9,915 nt of DNA. It comes from Pseudomonadota bacterium (GTDB lineage Bacteria; Myxococcota_A; Polyangia; Polyangiales; Polyangiaceae). The first letter of the stretch is position 1. Each line of letters opens with the position of its first letter. Below the pieces are notes generated by a model. It was given only the letters and a program-made list of their open reading frames with translations. It ran no database searches and had not been told where the DNA came from. Location: the NCBI GenBank assembly GCA_023418705.1, contig JAEZYZ010000122.1, positions 1-9,915 on the forward strand, given 5' to 3'. Of the stretch, positions 1 to 6,963 are shown one piece after another. Made by a program: the position numbers and the translations under genes.

Positions 1-1160
1 AAGAAGCGGCGGTCGAGCCAGTGGGTGATGGGGAGGGCGACGAACATGGAGGAGTAGATGCCGAGGATCATGCCGACGATGAGCGTGAAGGCGAAGTCCT
101 TGAGGGTGCCGGTGCCCCAGACGAAGAACGCGAGCAAGCTGATGATGGTGGTCGCGCTGGTCAGGAGGGTGCGGCTCAGCATCTCCGAGAGGCTGGTGTT
201 GATGAGCGACAAGAAGGTCGCGCCGCGCACGCGGCCGAAATTTTCGCGCACCCGGTCGTAGACGACGACGGTGTCGTTCACTGAATAGCCGACGATGGTG
301 AGGATGGCGGCGACCGTGGTCAGGTTCAGCTCTTTGCCGACCAGGATCAAAATCCCGATGGTGACGATGGCGTCGTGCGCGAGCGCCAGCACCGCGCCGG
401 GCGCGAACCGCAGGTCGAAGCGGAACGCGATGTAGGCCATGATGAAGACGAGGGAGATGGCCACGGCGCTGAGCGCCGCGTCCCGCAGCTGCGCCCCAGC
501 CTTGGGACCGATCCACTCGACCCGCAGCGGCGCGGCGGGGACCGTGTCCGGCCCCATCGCGGCACGCAGGCCGTCGATCAGCTGGTCACCGCGGCTCTTG
601 AGCTGCACCTCCACCTTGTGGTCCCGGGCGTTCTGCACCGAGGGGTTGTTCTCTCCCGCTCGGAGCTCCACGCCCGGCACGGCGGACACTTGCTCGCGCA
701 GCCACTGCAGGTCGGGCTCGCCGCGAAAGCGCAGCGTGATCTTGTCGCCGCCGGGGCTGAACTTCACCTCGGTGGCCTGCCGCTCCTCGGGGCAAGCGTC
801 GGCGGGCAGGTTGTCGCCGTAGCAGACCGCCCGCTGCACCGCCTGTCGCGTCGGCTCATCGAAGGTGGTCACCTCCTCGACGCGGACGAGGTAGCGGTTC
901 GGGTTGTTCGGATCATCAACGCGGATCACGTCCGGGCGGGAGAACCCGGCCGAGGTGACGGCGTCGCGGATCTGCTGCGAGGAGACGGGCTTTTTGAAGG
1001 CCACCTCGATCTCCGTGCCGCCACGGAAGTCCGTGCCGAGCTTCGGCCCGGGAAAGAACAGGCCGATGACCGAGAGGACCACCATGACCACGCTGACGCC
1101 GACGAAAAGCCGGCGCTGGCCCATGAAGTCGTAAACTTTGCCGACAGGGAAAAATTGCAT
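1..1160 (-). CDS. secF: Protein translocase subunit SecF (C-terminus cut by window edge)
   Basis: SecF works with SecD in the inner membrane, using the proton gradient to help proteins finish crossing through SecYEG. I translated 386 codons from the ATG at 1160 down to base 3, with no stop before the edge. Predicted helix 1 is at about residues 17-36, followed by the family motif GTDFRGG (42-48). A periplasmic domain runs to about residue 220, then the SecF membrane core. GYSVNDTVVVYDR (291-303) contains Asp296, which aligns with the TM4 aspartate of E. coli SecF (D213). The reading ends in the conserved final helix region (ALPITHWLDRRF), so probably little of the protein is missing. Only 3 nt separate the secD stop from this ATG, which suggests translational coupling; I see no strong ribosome site. 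The periplasmic domain holds Cys113 and Cys123 in a loop that E. coli SecF does not obviously have. The family call is firm. Confidence 0.96.
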   Translation of the reverse strand, partial: MQFFPVGKVYDFMGQRRLFVGVSVVMVVLSVIGLFFPGPKLGTDFRGGTEIEVAFKKPVSSQQIRDAVTSAGFSRPDVIRVDDPNNPNRYLVRVEEVTTFDEPTRQAVQRAVCYGDNLPADACPEERQATEVKFSPGGDKITLRFRGEPDLQWLREQVSAVPGVELRAGENNPSVQNARDHKVEVQLKSRGDQLIDGLRAAMGPDTVPAAPLRVEWIGPKAGAQLRDAALSAVAISLVFIMAYIAFRFDLRFAPGAVLALAHDAIVTIGILILVGKELNLTTVAAILTIVGYSVNDTVVVYDRVRENFGRVRGATFLSLINTSLSEMLSRTLLTSATTIISLLAFFVWGTGTLKDFAFTLIVGMILGIYSSMFVALPITHWLDRRF

Positions 1161-1163
1161 GGT

Positions 1164-3272
1164 TCAGCCCACGTCCAGTTTCGCGGTGCGGCCGAGGTTC
1201 CTGACCCAGAGGTCGAACAGCACGCGACTGACGACCACGCCGGTGAAGATGCTGCAGAGCACGCCGACGATCAGCGTGACCGCGAAGCCCTTGATCGGCC
1301 CGGTGCCGTATTGCGCCAGGATCACACCCGAGATCAGCGTGGTCAGGTGGCCGTCGACGATGGCGCTCAAGGCTCGACTGAACCCCACTTCCACCGCGGC
1401 GCGCGGGCTCTTGCCGGCTCGAAGCTCCTCACGGATGCGTTCGTTGATGAGCACGTTGGCGTCGACGCTCATGCCGATCGTCAAGGCCAAGCCCGCGATC
1501 CCGGGCAAGGTCATCGACGCCCCGAACGACGCCAAGACAGCGATCTGCAAGAACAGGTTCATCAAGACCGCGGCGTCCGCCACCAGCCCCGCGCGCCGGT
1601 AGTACAGGACCATGAACGCCAGCACCAAGAAGCCGCCGCCGAGCGCGCCTTCGACCCCGCGCTCGATCGCGTCGCGGCCGAGCGAAGGACCGATGCGCTG
1701 CTCGTTGGTCGGTGAGATCGGCGCCGGCAACGCGCCCGAGCGCAGCACGAGCTCGAGCTGCCGGGCTTCGCGCAGCTGCACCTCCGGGTCCTGAGAGCCC
1801 ATGGTGATCTGCGCGTTGCCGCCGGCGATGCGCCCCAAGATGACCGGCGCGCTCTCCACCTTTTCGTCCAGGATGATGGCGAAGCGCTTGCGAATGTTCG
1901 CGCCGGTGATGCGCTCGAAGATACGCCCGCCCTGATCGGTGAACGCGAGGCCCACATGCCAGCCGCCGAGGCCGCCCTGGCTTTGGTCGGGCATCGCCGT
2001 CGCGTCGCGGATCATGTCGCCGGTGATCTCCGCGCGACTGCGCAGCAGGTAGGTGCGCCAACCCACCTCTCGCTCCTGGCTCGTCACGGGATCGGATTCT
2101 CGCTCGAGGCCGAGACCGATCTCTCGATCGGGCGGCGGCTCGAGCGTCGCGACCCACTCCCGCATGCGAGCGAGCGCCTGCTGGGTGGTCTCCCCGTCCT
2201 TCTTGGTGAGCAGCGCGAAGGTGACCGGCTTCGTCTTGATGTCGCCGGACTCGTCGACGCCCACCGGCGCCACCTCCTGCTTGAACTCCAGCCCATCGGG
2301 CAGGCTCTCGGGGGTGGCGCTGCGAGCGACCTGGGTCAAGTAGTCGTTCTCATCGTCGAGGAGCTTGAACTCCAGGCGCGCGGTCTGGCTGATGATCTCG
2401 CGAATGGTCGCGAAGCTCGCTTCGTCCTCGCCAGGGACCTCGACGATGATGTCTTCGTCGCGGGTGGAGACGGAAGCCTCCCGCAAGCCGAGCTCGTCCA
2501 CGCGGCGCAGGATGATTTCGCGCGCCTGCGCCACCGCGCGCTCGCGGATCGAGCTCTCGGTCGCCTCGCGGATCTCGAAGCTGATTTCTCGCTGATCCGC
2601 CGAGCGCGAGTAGCTCAGATCGCCGCTGAACTGCTCGAAGAAGCGCGCGTCGATCTTGCTCGGATCCGCCCCCGGCTTGACGCTGACGGTGATGGCGTTG
2701 ACGTTCTGGCGAGGCGCCACAACCTCCACCTTTTCGCGCAGCTTCTCCAGCACCTCTTCGCTCGGGCGCTCGTCGCCCTCGAGCAAGCCGTAGACCTTGG
2801 CGAGCTCCGTCCGTATGTCTTCGTAGTAGCGATCGCGCTTGTCCTTGATCGCCTCATCCACGTCGACGGTATAGACGAGCCGGAGACCACCGCGCAGATC
2901 GAGACCGGCGACCAGGCGGAAATCGATGCGCTCCTCGACCCATGCCGGACACGGGACGCGCCCACCGCTCATCGCATCGAGGGTTGGCCACAGCGCGACG
3001 AAGCCGAGCAGGCCGACCGAAGTGACGAGGCCGAATCGCATGCGCCAGTTCAGGTCAACCAGCGAAGTGGCCGCGATCAGCGCCCACAGCATCAGGATCC
3101 CGAAGCAAACGAGCGGCCAAAAGGCGTCGTTGTAGGCGCTGGCGGCGGCACTGGCCGCGAACAACGCTGCAAACCACAGCGCGACCCGGCGCGCGCGGAG
3201 GAAGTAGCCGAGGCCCAGCGTCAGCGCGCTGAGCCCGGCGAACACGTAGGTGAGGAGGAGGGTGGTGGTCAC
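1164..3272 (-). CDS. secD: Protein translocase subunit SecD with extended membrane N-terminus
   Basis: SecD is the partner of SecF in proton-driven late-stage protein translocation. The product is 702 residues, against 615 in E. coli. It starts with GTG at 3272, 30 nt after the yajC stop, with a weak GAGAG upstream. The family motif AGLDLRGG is at 122-129. A large periplasmic region follows (about 130-530), with the P1-head segment AEITGDMI near 414-421. Five C-terminal helices lie at about 540-690. GMSVDANVLINERI (600-613) contains Asp604, matching the E. coli proton-relay residue D519. Unusually, residues 1-96 look like four hydrophobic segments (about 3-24, 29-48, 51-71, 78-96). The fourth resembles the normal SecD helix 1, so about three helices are extra. 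Codons in this stretch have the same strong GC3 bias as the rest, so it is coding. A start at Met78 would give a normal-sized SecD but would leave a 261-nt gap after yajC. Confidence 0.96.
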   Translation of the reverse strand: MTTTLLLTYVFAGLSALTLGLGYFLRARRVALWFAALFAASAAASAYNDAFWPLVCFGILMLWALIAATSLVDLNWRMRFGLVTSVGLLGFVALWPTLDAMSGGRVPCPAWVEERIDFRLVAGLDLRGGLRLVYTVDVDEAIKDKRDRYYEDIRTELAKVYGLLEGDERPSEEVLEKLREKVEVVAPRQNVNAITVSVKPGADPSKIDARFFEQFSGDLSYSRSADQREISFEIREATESSIRERAVAQAREIILRRVDELGLREASVSTRDEDIIVEVPGEDEASFATIREIISQTARLEFKLLDDENDYLTQVARSATPESLPDGLEFKQEVAPVGVDESGDIKTKPVTFALLTKKDGETTQQALARMREWVATLEPPPDREIGLGLERESDPVTSQEREVGWRTYLLRSRAEITGDMIRDATAMPDQSQGGLGGWHVGLAFTDQGGRIFERITGANIRKRFAIILDEKVESAPVILGRIAGGNAQITMGSQDPEVQLREARQLELVLRSGALPAPISPTNEQRIGPSLGRDAIERGVEGALGGGFLVLAFMVLYYRRAGLVADAAVLMNLFLQIAVLASFGASMTLPGIAGLALTIGMSVDANVLINERIREELRAGKSPRAAVEVGFSRALSAIVDGHLTTLISGVILAQYGTGPIKGFAVTLIVGVLCSIFTGVVVSRVLFDLWVRNLGRTAKLDVG

Positions 3273-3302
3273 GTGAACTCTCGAATGGCGCGGGTGCGCG
3301 GC

Positions 3303-3710
3303 TTACTTCTTTTTCTCGGCCACGGCGTCGCCGGTGTCCTTGCCGACGAGCCCCGACTTGAGCACGTCGACCTTCACGCCCGGCGCGATCTCGATCTTGG
3401 CGTAGCGGTCGCTCAGCTCGACGAGCTTGCCGATGAGACCACTCTGCGTCAGCACGCGGTCACCCTTTTTGAGCTCGGCGAGCGCGGCTTGCTGCTTTTT
3501 CTGCTGCGACCGCGACGACCAAAACAAGAGCAACAACAGCGGCACGAACAGCAGCAAGGGAAACAGCATTCCCAAGACGCCGGGTTGCGCGGGTTGGGCC
3601 CCTTCCGCGGGGGCTTGCGAGGGGACCTGCTCCACGCTGGCGGGCGGCGCACCCTCGCCGCGACCTGGAGCGGGGGGCACCTGCTGAAATGCGAATGCTG
3701 TCGAAGCCAC
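3303..3710 (-). CDS. yajC: Sec translocon accessory protein YajC
   Basis: YajC is a small single-helix inner-membrane protein that associates with SecDF and the SecYEG holotranslocon. The product is 135 residues; the family is usually around 110. It starts with GTG at 3710, supported by GGAG (complement of 3718-3721) seven bases upstream. Residues 1-44 form a Pro/Ala/Gln-rich extension of low complexity. The membrane helix is at about 45-64. After it comes the diagnostic cytoplasmic segment SRSQQKKQQAALAELKKGDR (66-85), then TQSGLIGKLVEL (88-99) and a lysine-rich end. Met48 is inside the helix, so it is an unlikely alternative start. yajC is first in an operon with secD (30 nt gap) and secF, the classical order. 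The family call is firm; the exact N-terminus is slightly less so. Confidence 0.95.
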   Translation of the reverse strand: MASTAFAFQQVPPAPGRGEGAPPASVEQVPSQAPAEGAQPAQPGVLGMLFPLLLFVPLLLLLFWSSRSQQKKQQAALAELKKGDRVLTQSGLIGKLVELSDRYAKIEIAPGVKVDVLKSGLVGKDTGDAVAEKKK

Positions 3711-3730
3711 GGGGCGTCTCCGGGGGCCAA

Positions 3731-3787
3731 GGAGGCGCTTCGGCCTCCCAGCGGAACGGGGAGAATTTTGACCAGCGAGATCGCTGG
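3731..3787 (-). other. Two short inverted repeats in the yajC leader
   Basis: Two perfect stem-forming repeats lie between the candidate promoter and yajC. CCAGCG (3772-3777) pairs with CGCTGG (3782-3787) around a 4-nt loop. GGAGGC (3731-3736) pairs with GCCTCC (3743-3748) around a 6-nt loop. Neither is followed by a T-tract on either strand, so they are not simple intrinsic terminators. In the yajC transcript they would form two consecutive hairpins, the second ending about 10 nt before the GGAG ribosome site. A regulatory role is only a guess. Confidence 0.35.
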
Positions 3788-3799
3788 AAACGGGCCGGC

Positions 3800-3828
3800 G
3801 CTATAGCGAGCTTCCCATCCCCACGCAA
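3800..3828 (-). promoter_or_regulatory. Candidate sigma-70-type promoter for yajC-secD-secF
   Basis: On the minus strand, TTGCGT (complement of 3823-3828) and TATAGC (complement of 3800-3805) are separated by exactly 17 bases. The -10 matches four of six consensus bases and the -35 three of six. The predicted start is near 3793, giving a leader of about 83 nt before the yajC GTG. This is motif matching only. The spacing and position are good and the hexamers moderate. Confidence 0.4.
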
Positions 3829-3976
3829 GGCGGCCGGCTCGGACCTGCCTCCCCTGAGCCCCCGCCCCTCACCGTGGATCGATCGAAACCCCGGGCGTTG
3901 GCCCCGTGGGTCGCCCGGCCGCCGAGGCGAACCCCAGGTGGAAGACGCCCCACCCGACCCGTTGCCCGAATCCTCC

Positions 3977-4005
3977 TTGACACCCCTCGAAGCGAGTTGT
4001 ACCTG
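3977..4005 (+). promoter_or_regulatory. Candidate promoter upstream of tRNA-Val and thrS
   Basis: A perfect TTGACA -35 hexamer is at 3977-3982. Seventeen bases downstream is TACCTG (4000-4005), a poor -10 match (first two bases only). A start near 4012 would lie about 70 nt before the tRNA, a reasonable place for a tRNA or stable-RNA promoter. The perfect -35 is the main support and the weak -10 the main doubt. Confidence 0.4.
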
Positions 4006-4081
4006 TTCGCTCCCCTGCGGTTTTCACGAACAGATCTCGGATCGATCTCCAGCCCGGCGGTCACGGCCGGCGGGCGTCCAG

Positions 4082-4153
<72 letters not shown>

Positions 4154-4211
4154 CTCTCGCCGTTCGTGGTGCCGTCGTGTCCGTTTGCCAGCGCTGTCGG
4201 TCCTCGTGATC

Positions 4212-6170
4212 ATGTCCGACGCTCTGCGCACCCCGCGTGAGCTCCTCGAGCAGCGCGGCCAGCTCTCCGACGACGTGGTCGCCGCGCGGGTCGGTGGTCG
4301 CCTGGTGGATCTGCACACCCCGATCGCGGCGTCGGCGGAGCTCGAGCCGGTGCGGGTGGATCAAAAAGAGGCGCTCGACGTCATCCGGCACTCGGCGGCG
4401 CACGTCATGGCCGATGCGGTGCAGCGGCTGTTCCCCGGCACGCAGGTGACGATCGGCCCCGCCATCGACACCGGCTTTTATTACGATTTTCACCGACCCG
4501 AAGGGCCCTTCACCGACAAGGATCTCGAGCGCATCGAAAAGGAAATGCGGCGCATCATCAAGATGGGCCGTCCGTTCGTGCGTGAAGAGGTGACCCGCGA
4601 CGAAGCCGCTCGCCTCTTCGAGGGCATGGGGGAACAGTACAAGCTCGAGATCCTGAGCTCGATCCCGGCGGGTGAGACCATCTCGCTTTATCGACACGGC
4701 GGCCCCGGCAAGCCGGGCACCACCTGGGTCGACCTGTGCGAGGGCCCGCACGTGCCGACGACCGCTCACATCGGCGCGGTCAAGCTCATGAGCGTGGCCG
4801 GGGCCTACTGGCGCGGTGACGAGAAACGCCCGATGCTGCAGCGGATCTACGGCACGGCGTTCCCGTCGCAGGAGGAGCTCGACGCGCACCTGAAGCGGCT
4901 CGAAGAGGCCCGCGCTCGCGATCATCGAAAGCTCGGCAAGGAGCTCGAGCTTTTCATGTTTCACGACTACGCGCCGGCGATGCCGTTCTTTTTGCCGCGC
5001 GGCGCGTTCGTCTACAACGCGCTCATCGACTACATCCGAGGGCTCTACCGGGAGTACGGCTACGAGGAAGTGATCACCCCGCAGATCTTCGACAAGCGTT
5101 TGTTCGAGACCAGCGGGCACATGCAAAACTTCCGGGAGAACATGTACCTGCCCGTGACCGCCGAGGCGCTCGAGCCGCACGGGGACGGCGACGGCGGCGA
5201 GGCGGCGCTGGAGTTCTCGGCGCAAAAGCCGATGAACTGTCCGAGCCACTGTCTGATCTTCGGGCAGCGCCGCCGCAGCTACCGGGAGCTGCCCTGGCGG
5301 GTGGCGGACTTCGGGCGCCTGCACCGCTACGAGCGCGGAGGCGTCGTGCACGGCCTCACCCGGGTGCGCACGTTTTCGCAAGACGACGCGCACATCTTCT
5401 GCACCCCGGAGCAGATGGAAGAGGAGCTCGTCAGCTTCAACCGCCTGTTGTTCGAGGTGTACAACGCCTTCGAGTTCCGTGACGTGGCCGTGAAGCTCGC
5501 GCTGCGCCCGGAAAAGCGCATGGGCTCGGACGCGCTCTGGGATGAGGCCGAAGCAGCGCTCGAGCGGGTCGTCTCGGGCGCCGGCATCAGCTACGAGAAG
5601 CTGGAGGGCGAGGGCGCCTTCTACGGACCGAAGCTCGAATACCACGTGGTCGACGCGCTCGGCCGAAGCTGGCAGCTCGGGACGATCCAGCTAGATTACG
5701 CGCTGCCGGAGCGGTTCGATCTCGTCTACATCGGCAAGGACGGCGCGGAGCACCGGCCGGTCATGCTGCACCGCGCCATCCTCGGCTCGATCGAGCGCTT
5801 CTTCGGCGTGTACATCGAGCACGTATCGGGGAAATTCCCGGTTTGGCTGGCGCCCGAGCAGATCACGCTCGTCACCGTCAGCGAACGTCAAGCCGAATAC
5901 GGCCAGCAGGTGCAAGCCGCGCTCGCCGAGCGCGGCATTCGAGCGGCCCTGGACGCCGGTCCAGACAAGCTGGGGGCCAAAATCCGAGCGGCGCGCTTGA
6001 TGCGCGTCCCCTACATTGGCGTCATCGGGGAGCAGGAAGCGGCGTCGCAGTCGGTCAGCGTCCGCGCCCACGAGACGGAGCTCGGGAGCATGGCCATCTT
6101 GGCGCTGGCGGAGCGCATCGCGAACGAGGCGCGTCCACCGCGCATCGGACCGAATCACCGTATGAACTGA
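4212..6170 (+). CDS. thrS: Threonyl-tRNA synthetase
   Basis: This class II synthetase charges tRNA-Thr with threonine and edits mischarged Ser-tRNA-Thr. From ATG 4212 it is 652 residues. Domains in order: a partial TGS-like region (1-50), the editing domain (about 55-215) with HSAAH (His60, His64) and CEGPH (Cys176, His180), the catalytic core (about 240-535), and the anticodon-binding domain (about 545-640). The zinc ligands Cys343 (MNCP), His394 (DDAH) and His520 (MLHRAI) each sit nine residues after their E. coli counterparts C334, H385 and H511. Motif 2 is HRYERGGVVHGLTRVR, with Arg372. Two oddities: the first TGS strands seem missing, and there is a Gly/Asp/Glu-rich insertion at about 316-334 before MNCP. 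GTG 4206 and TTG 4185 are in-frame alternative starts; none of the three has a clear ribosome site. infC begins 48 nt after the stop, matching the conserved thrS-infC order. Confidence 0.97.
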   Translation: MSDALRTPRELLEQRGQLSDDVVAARVGGRLVDLHTPIAASAELEPVRVDQKEALDVIRHSAAHVMADAVQRLFPGTQVTIGPAIDTGFYYDFHRPEGPFTDKDLERIEKEMRRIIKMGRPFVREEVTRDEAARLFEGMGEQYKLEILSSIPAGETISLYRHGGPGKPGTTWVDLCEGPHVPTTAHIGAVKLMSVAGAYWRGDEKRPMLQRIYGTAFPSQEELDAHLKRLEEARARDHRKLGKELELFMFHDYAPAMPFFLPRGAFVYNALIDYIRGLYREYGYEEVITPQIFDKRLFETSGHMQNFRENMYLPVTAEALEPHGDGDGGEAALEFSAQKPMNCPSHCLIFGQRRRSYRELPWRVADFGRLHRYERGGVVHGLTRVRTFSQDDAHIFCTPEQMEEELVSFNRLLFEVYNAFEFRDVAVKLALRPEKRMGSDALWDEAEAALERVVSGAGISYEKLEGEGAFYGPKLEYHVVDALGRSWQLGTIQLDYALPERFDLVYIGKDGAEHRPVMLHRAILGSIERFFGVYIEHVSGKFPVWLAPEQITLVTVSERQAEYGQQVQAALAERGIRAALDAGPDKLGAKIRAARLMRVPYIGVIGEQEAASQSVSVRAHETELGSMAILALAERIANEARPPRIGPNHRMN

Positions 6171-6217
6171 CACCATCCGGGCCAGGCCCCGGGGAGAGGG
6201 AAAGAGAACAACCACAC

Positions 6218-6910
6218 ATGGCAATGGGTCGACGATTCAGCCGGGAACCGCGCGGACCGCAGGTCCGCGTCAATCACCGCATCCGGGTCCCTGAAGTCCG
6301 CGTCGTCGCGGAGGACGGGTCCAATCTGGGCGTGCTTCCTACCGAGGATGCCTTGCGCAGGGCCCAGGAACACGGTCTCGACCTGGTCGAGGTGAACCCC
6401 AAGGCATCTCCACCCGTCTGCAAGATCCTCGATTTTGGCAAGTACAAATACGAGGAGAAGAAGAAGCAGCGCGAAGCGAAGCGCAAGCAAACGGTGGTCG
6501 AGGTCAAGGAAATCAAGCTCCGTCCGAAGACGGACGATCACGACATCAACGTCAAGATCAAGCACGCGCGCAAGTTCATCGAGTCGGGCAACAAGGTGAA
6601 GGTCGTCTGCCGCTTCCGCGGGCGTGAGATCACCCACCCCGAAATCGCGACGCAGCAGCTCGAGCTGATCGTCCAGGGGGTCGAGGACGTGGCCAACGTG
6701 GAGCAGCGCCCCACCATGGAGGCGCGGACGATGGCGCTCTTGCTCGCCCCCAAGCCGCAGGTCATGCAGCGCATCCAGAACGAAAAGGCGCAGCGGGATC
6801 GGCAAGCGAAGCGCCCTGAGGACGGCGCGGAGGAGCCGGATCTCGACGACGACGACGATGATGACGACGATTCGGTAGAAGAGGGATCTGCCGAAGCCGA
6901 AGCCATGTGA
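6218..6910 (+). CDS. infC: Translation initiation factor IF-3 with acidic C-terminal tail
   Basis: IF3 binds the 30S subunit, prevents premature joining of 50S, and checks the start codon and initiator tRNA. The product is 230 residues, against 180 in E. coli. The N-domain (about 15-75) has VRVNHRIRVPEVRVV and PPVCKILDFGKYKYE; a Lys-rich linker helix spans about 75-90. The C-domain (about 92-179) contains VKEIKLRPKTDDHD, CRFRGREITHPE and MALLLAPK. Residues 181-230 are an extra tail: charged at first, then strongly acidic, with nine consecutive Asp at 210-218. The start is ATG 6218 (ATG 6224 also possible). No in-frame AUU, AUC or AUA with a ribosome site is visible, unlike many infC genes. 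Purine-rich GGGGAGAGGG is at 6191-6200, further upstream than usual; GAGA at 6204-6207 is closer. A small inverted repeat CCGGG/CCCGG (6177-6181 and 6188-6192) precedes it. rpmI and rplT do not follow. Confidence 0.96.
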   Translation: MAMGRRFSREPRGPQVRVNHRIRVPEVRVVAEDGSNLGVLPTEDALRRAQEHGLDLVEVNPKASPPVCKILDFGKYKYEEKKKQREAKRKQTVVEVKEIKLRPKTDDHDINVKIKHARKFIESGNKVKVVCRFRGREITHPEIATQQLELIVQGVEDVANVEQRPTMEARTMALLLAPKPQVMQRIQNEKAQRDRQAKRPEDGAEEPDLDDDDDDDDDSVEEGSAEAEAM

Positions 6911-6923
6911 GCGACGCGAGGGG

Positions 6924-6954
6924 GACCCGCGGCCCCGAGGTCAGGTCGCGGGTC
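6924..6954. terminator. Hairpin between convergent infC and kinase genes
   Basis: GACCCGCG (6924-6931) is a perfect inverted repeat of CGCGGGTC (6947-6954), giving an 8-bp stem around 15 nt. An alternative CCCGAG/CTCGGG pairing overlaps it. The hairpin sits in the 53-nt gap between the infC stop (6910) and the kinase stop (6964), where a bidirectional terminator would be expected. There is no T-run on either side, so it is not a classical intrinsic terminator. It may act with Rho or only protect 3' ends. Confidence 0.4.
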
Positions 6955-6963
6955 GTCTCGGGC

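Noticed and set aside
375..1715. A 446-codon open frame on the plus strand opposite secF and secD
   Set aside because: It spans the secD-secF junction in antisense and has shadow-frame composition.
1956..3806. A 616-codon open frame on the plus strand opposite secD and yajC
   Set aside because: It is antisense to two clearly recognised genes and its product is rich in Leu, Arg, Asp, Glu and His without any domain. That is typical of the reverse frame of GC3-rich genes.
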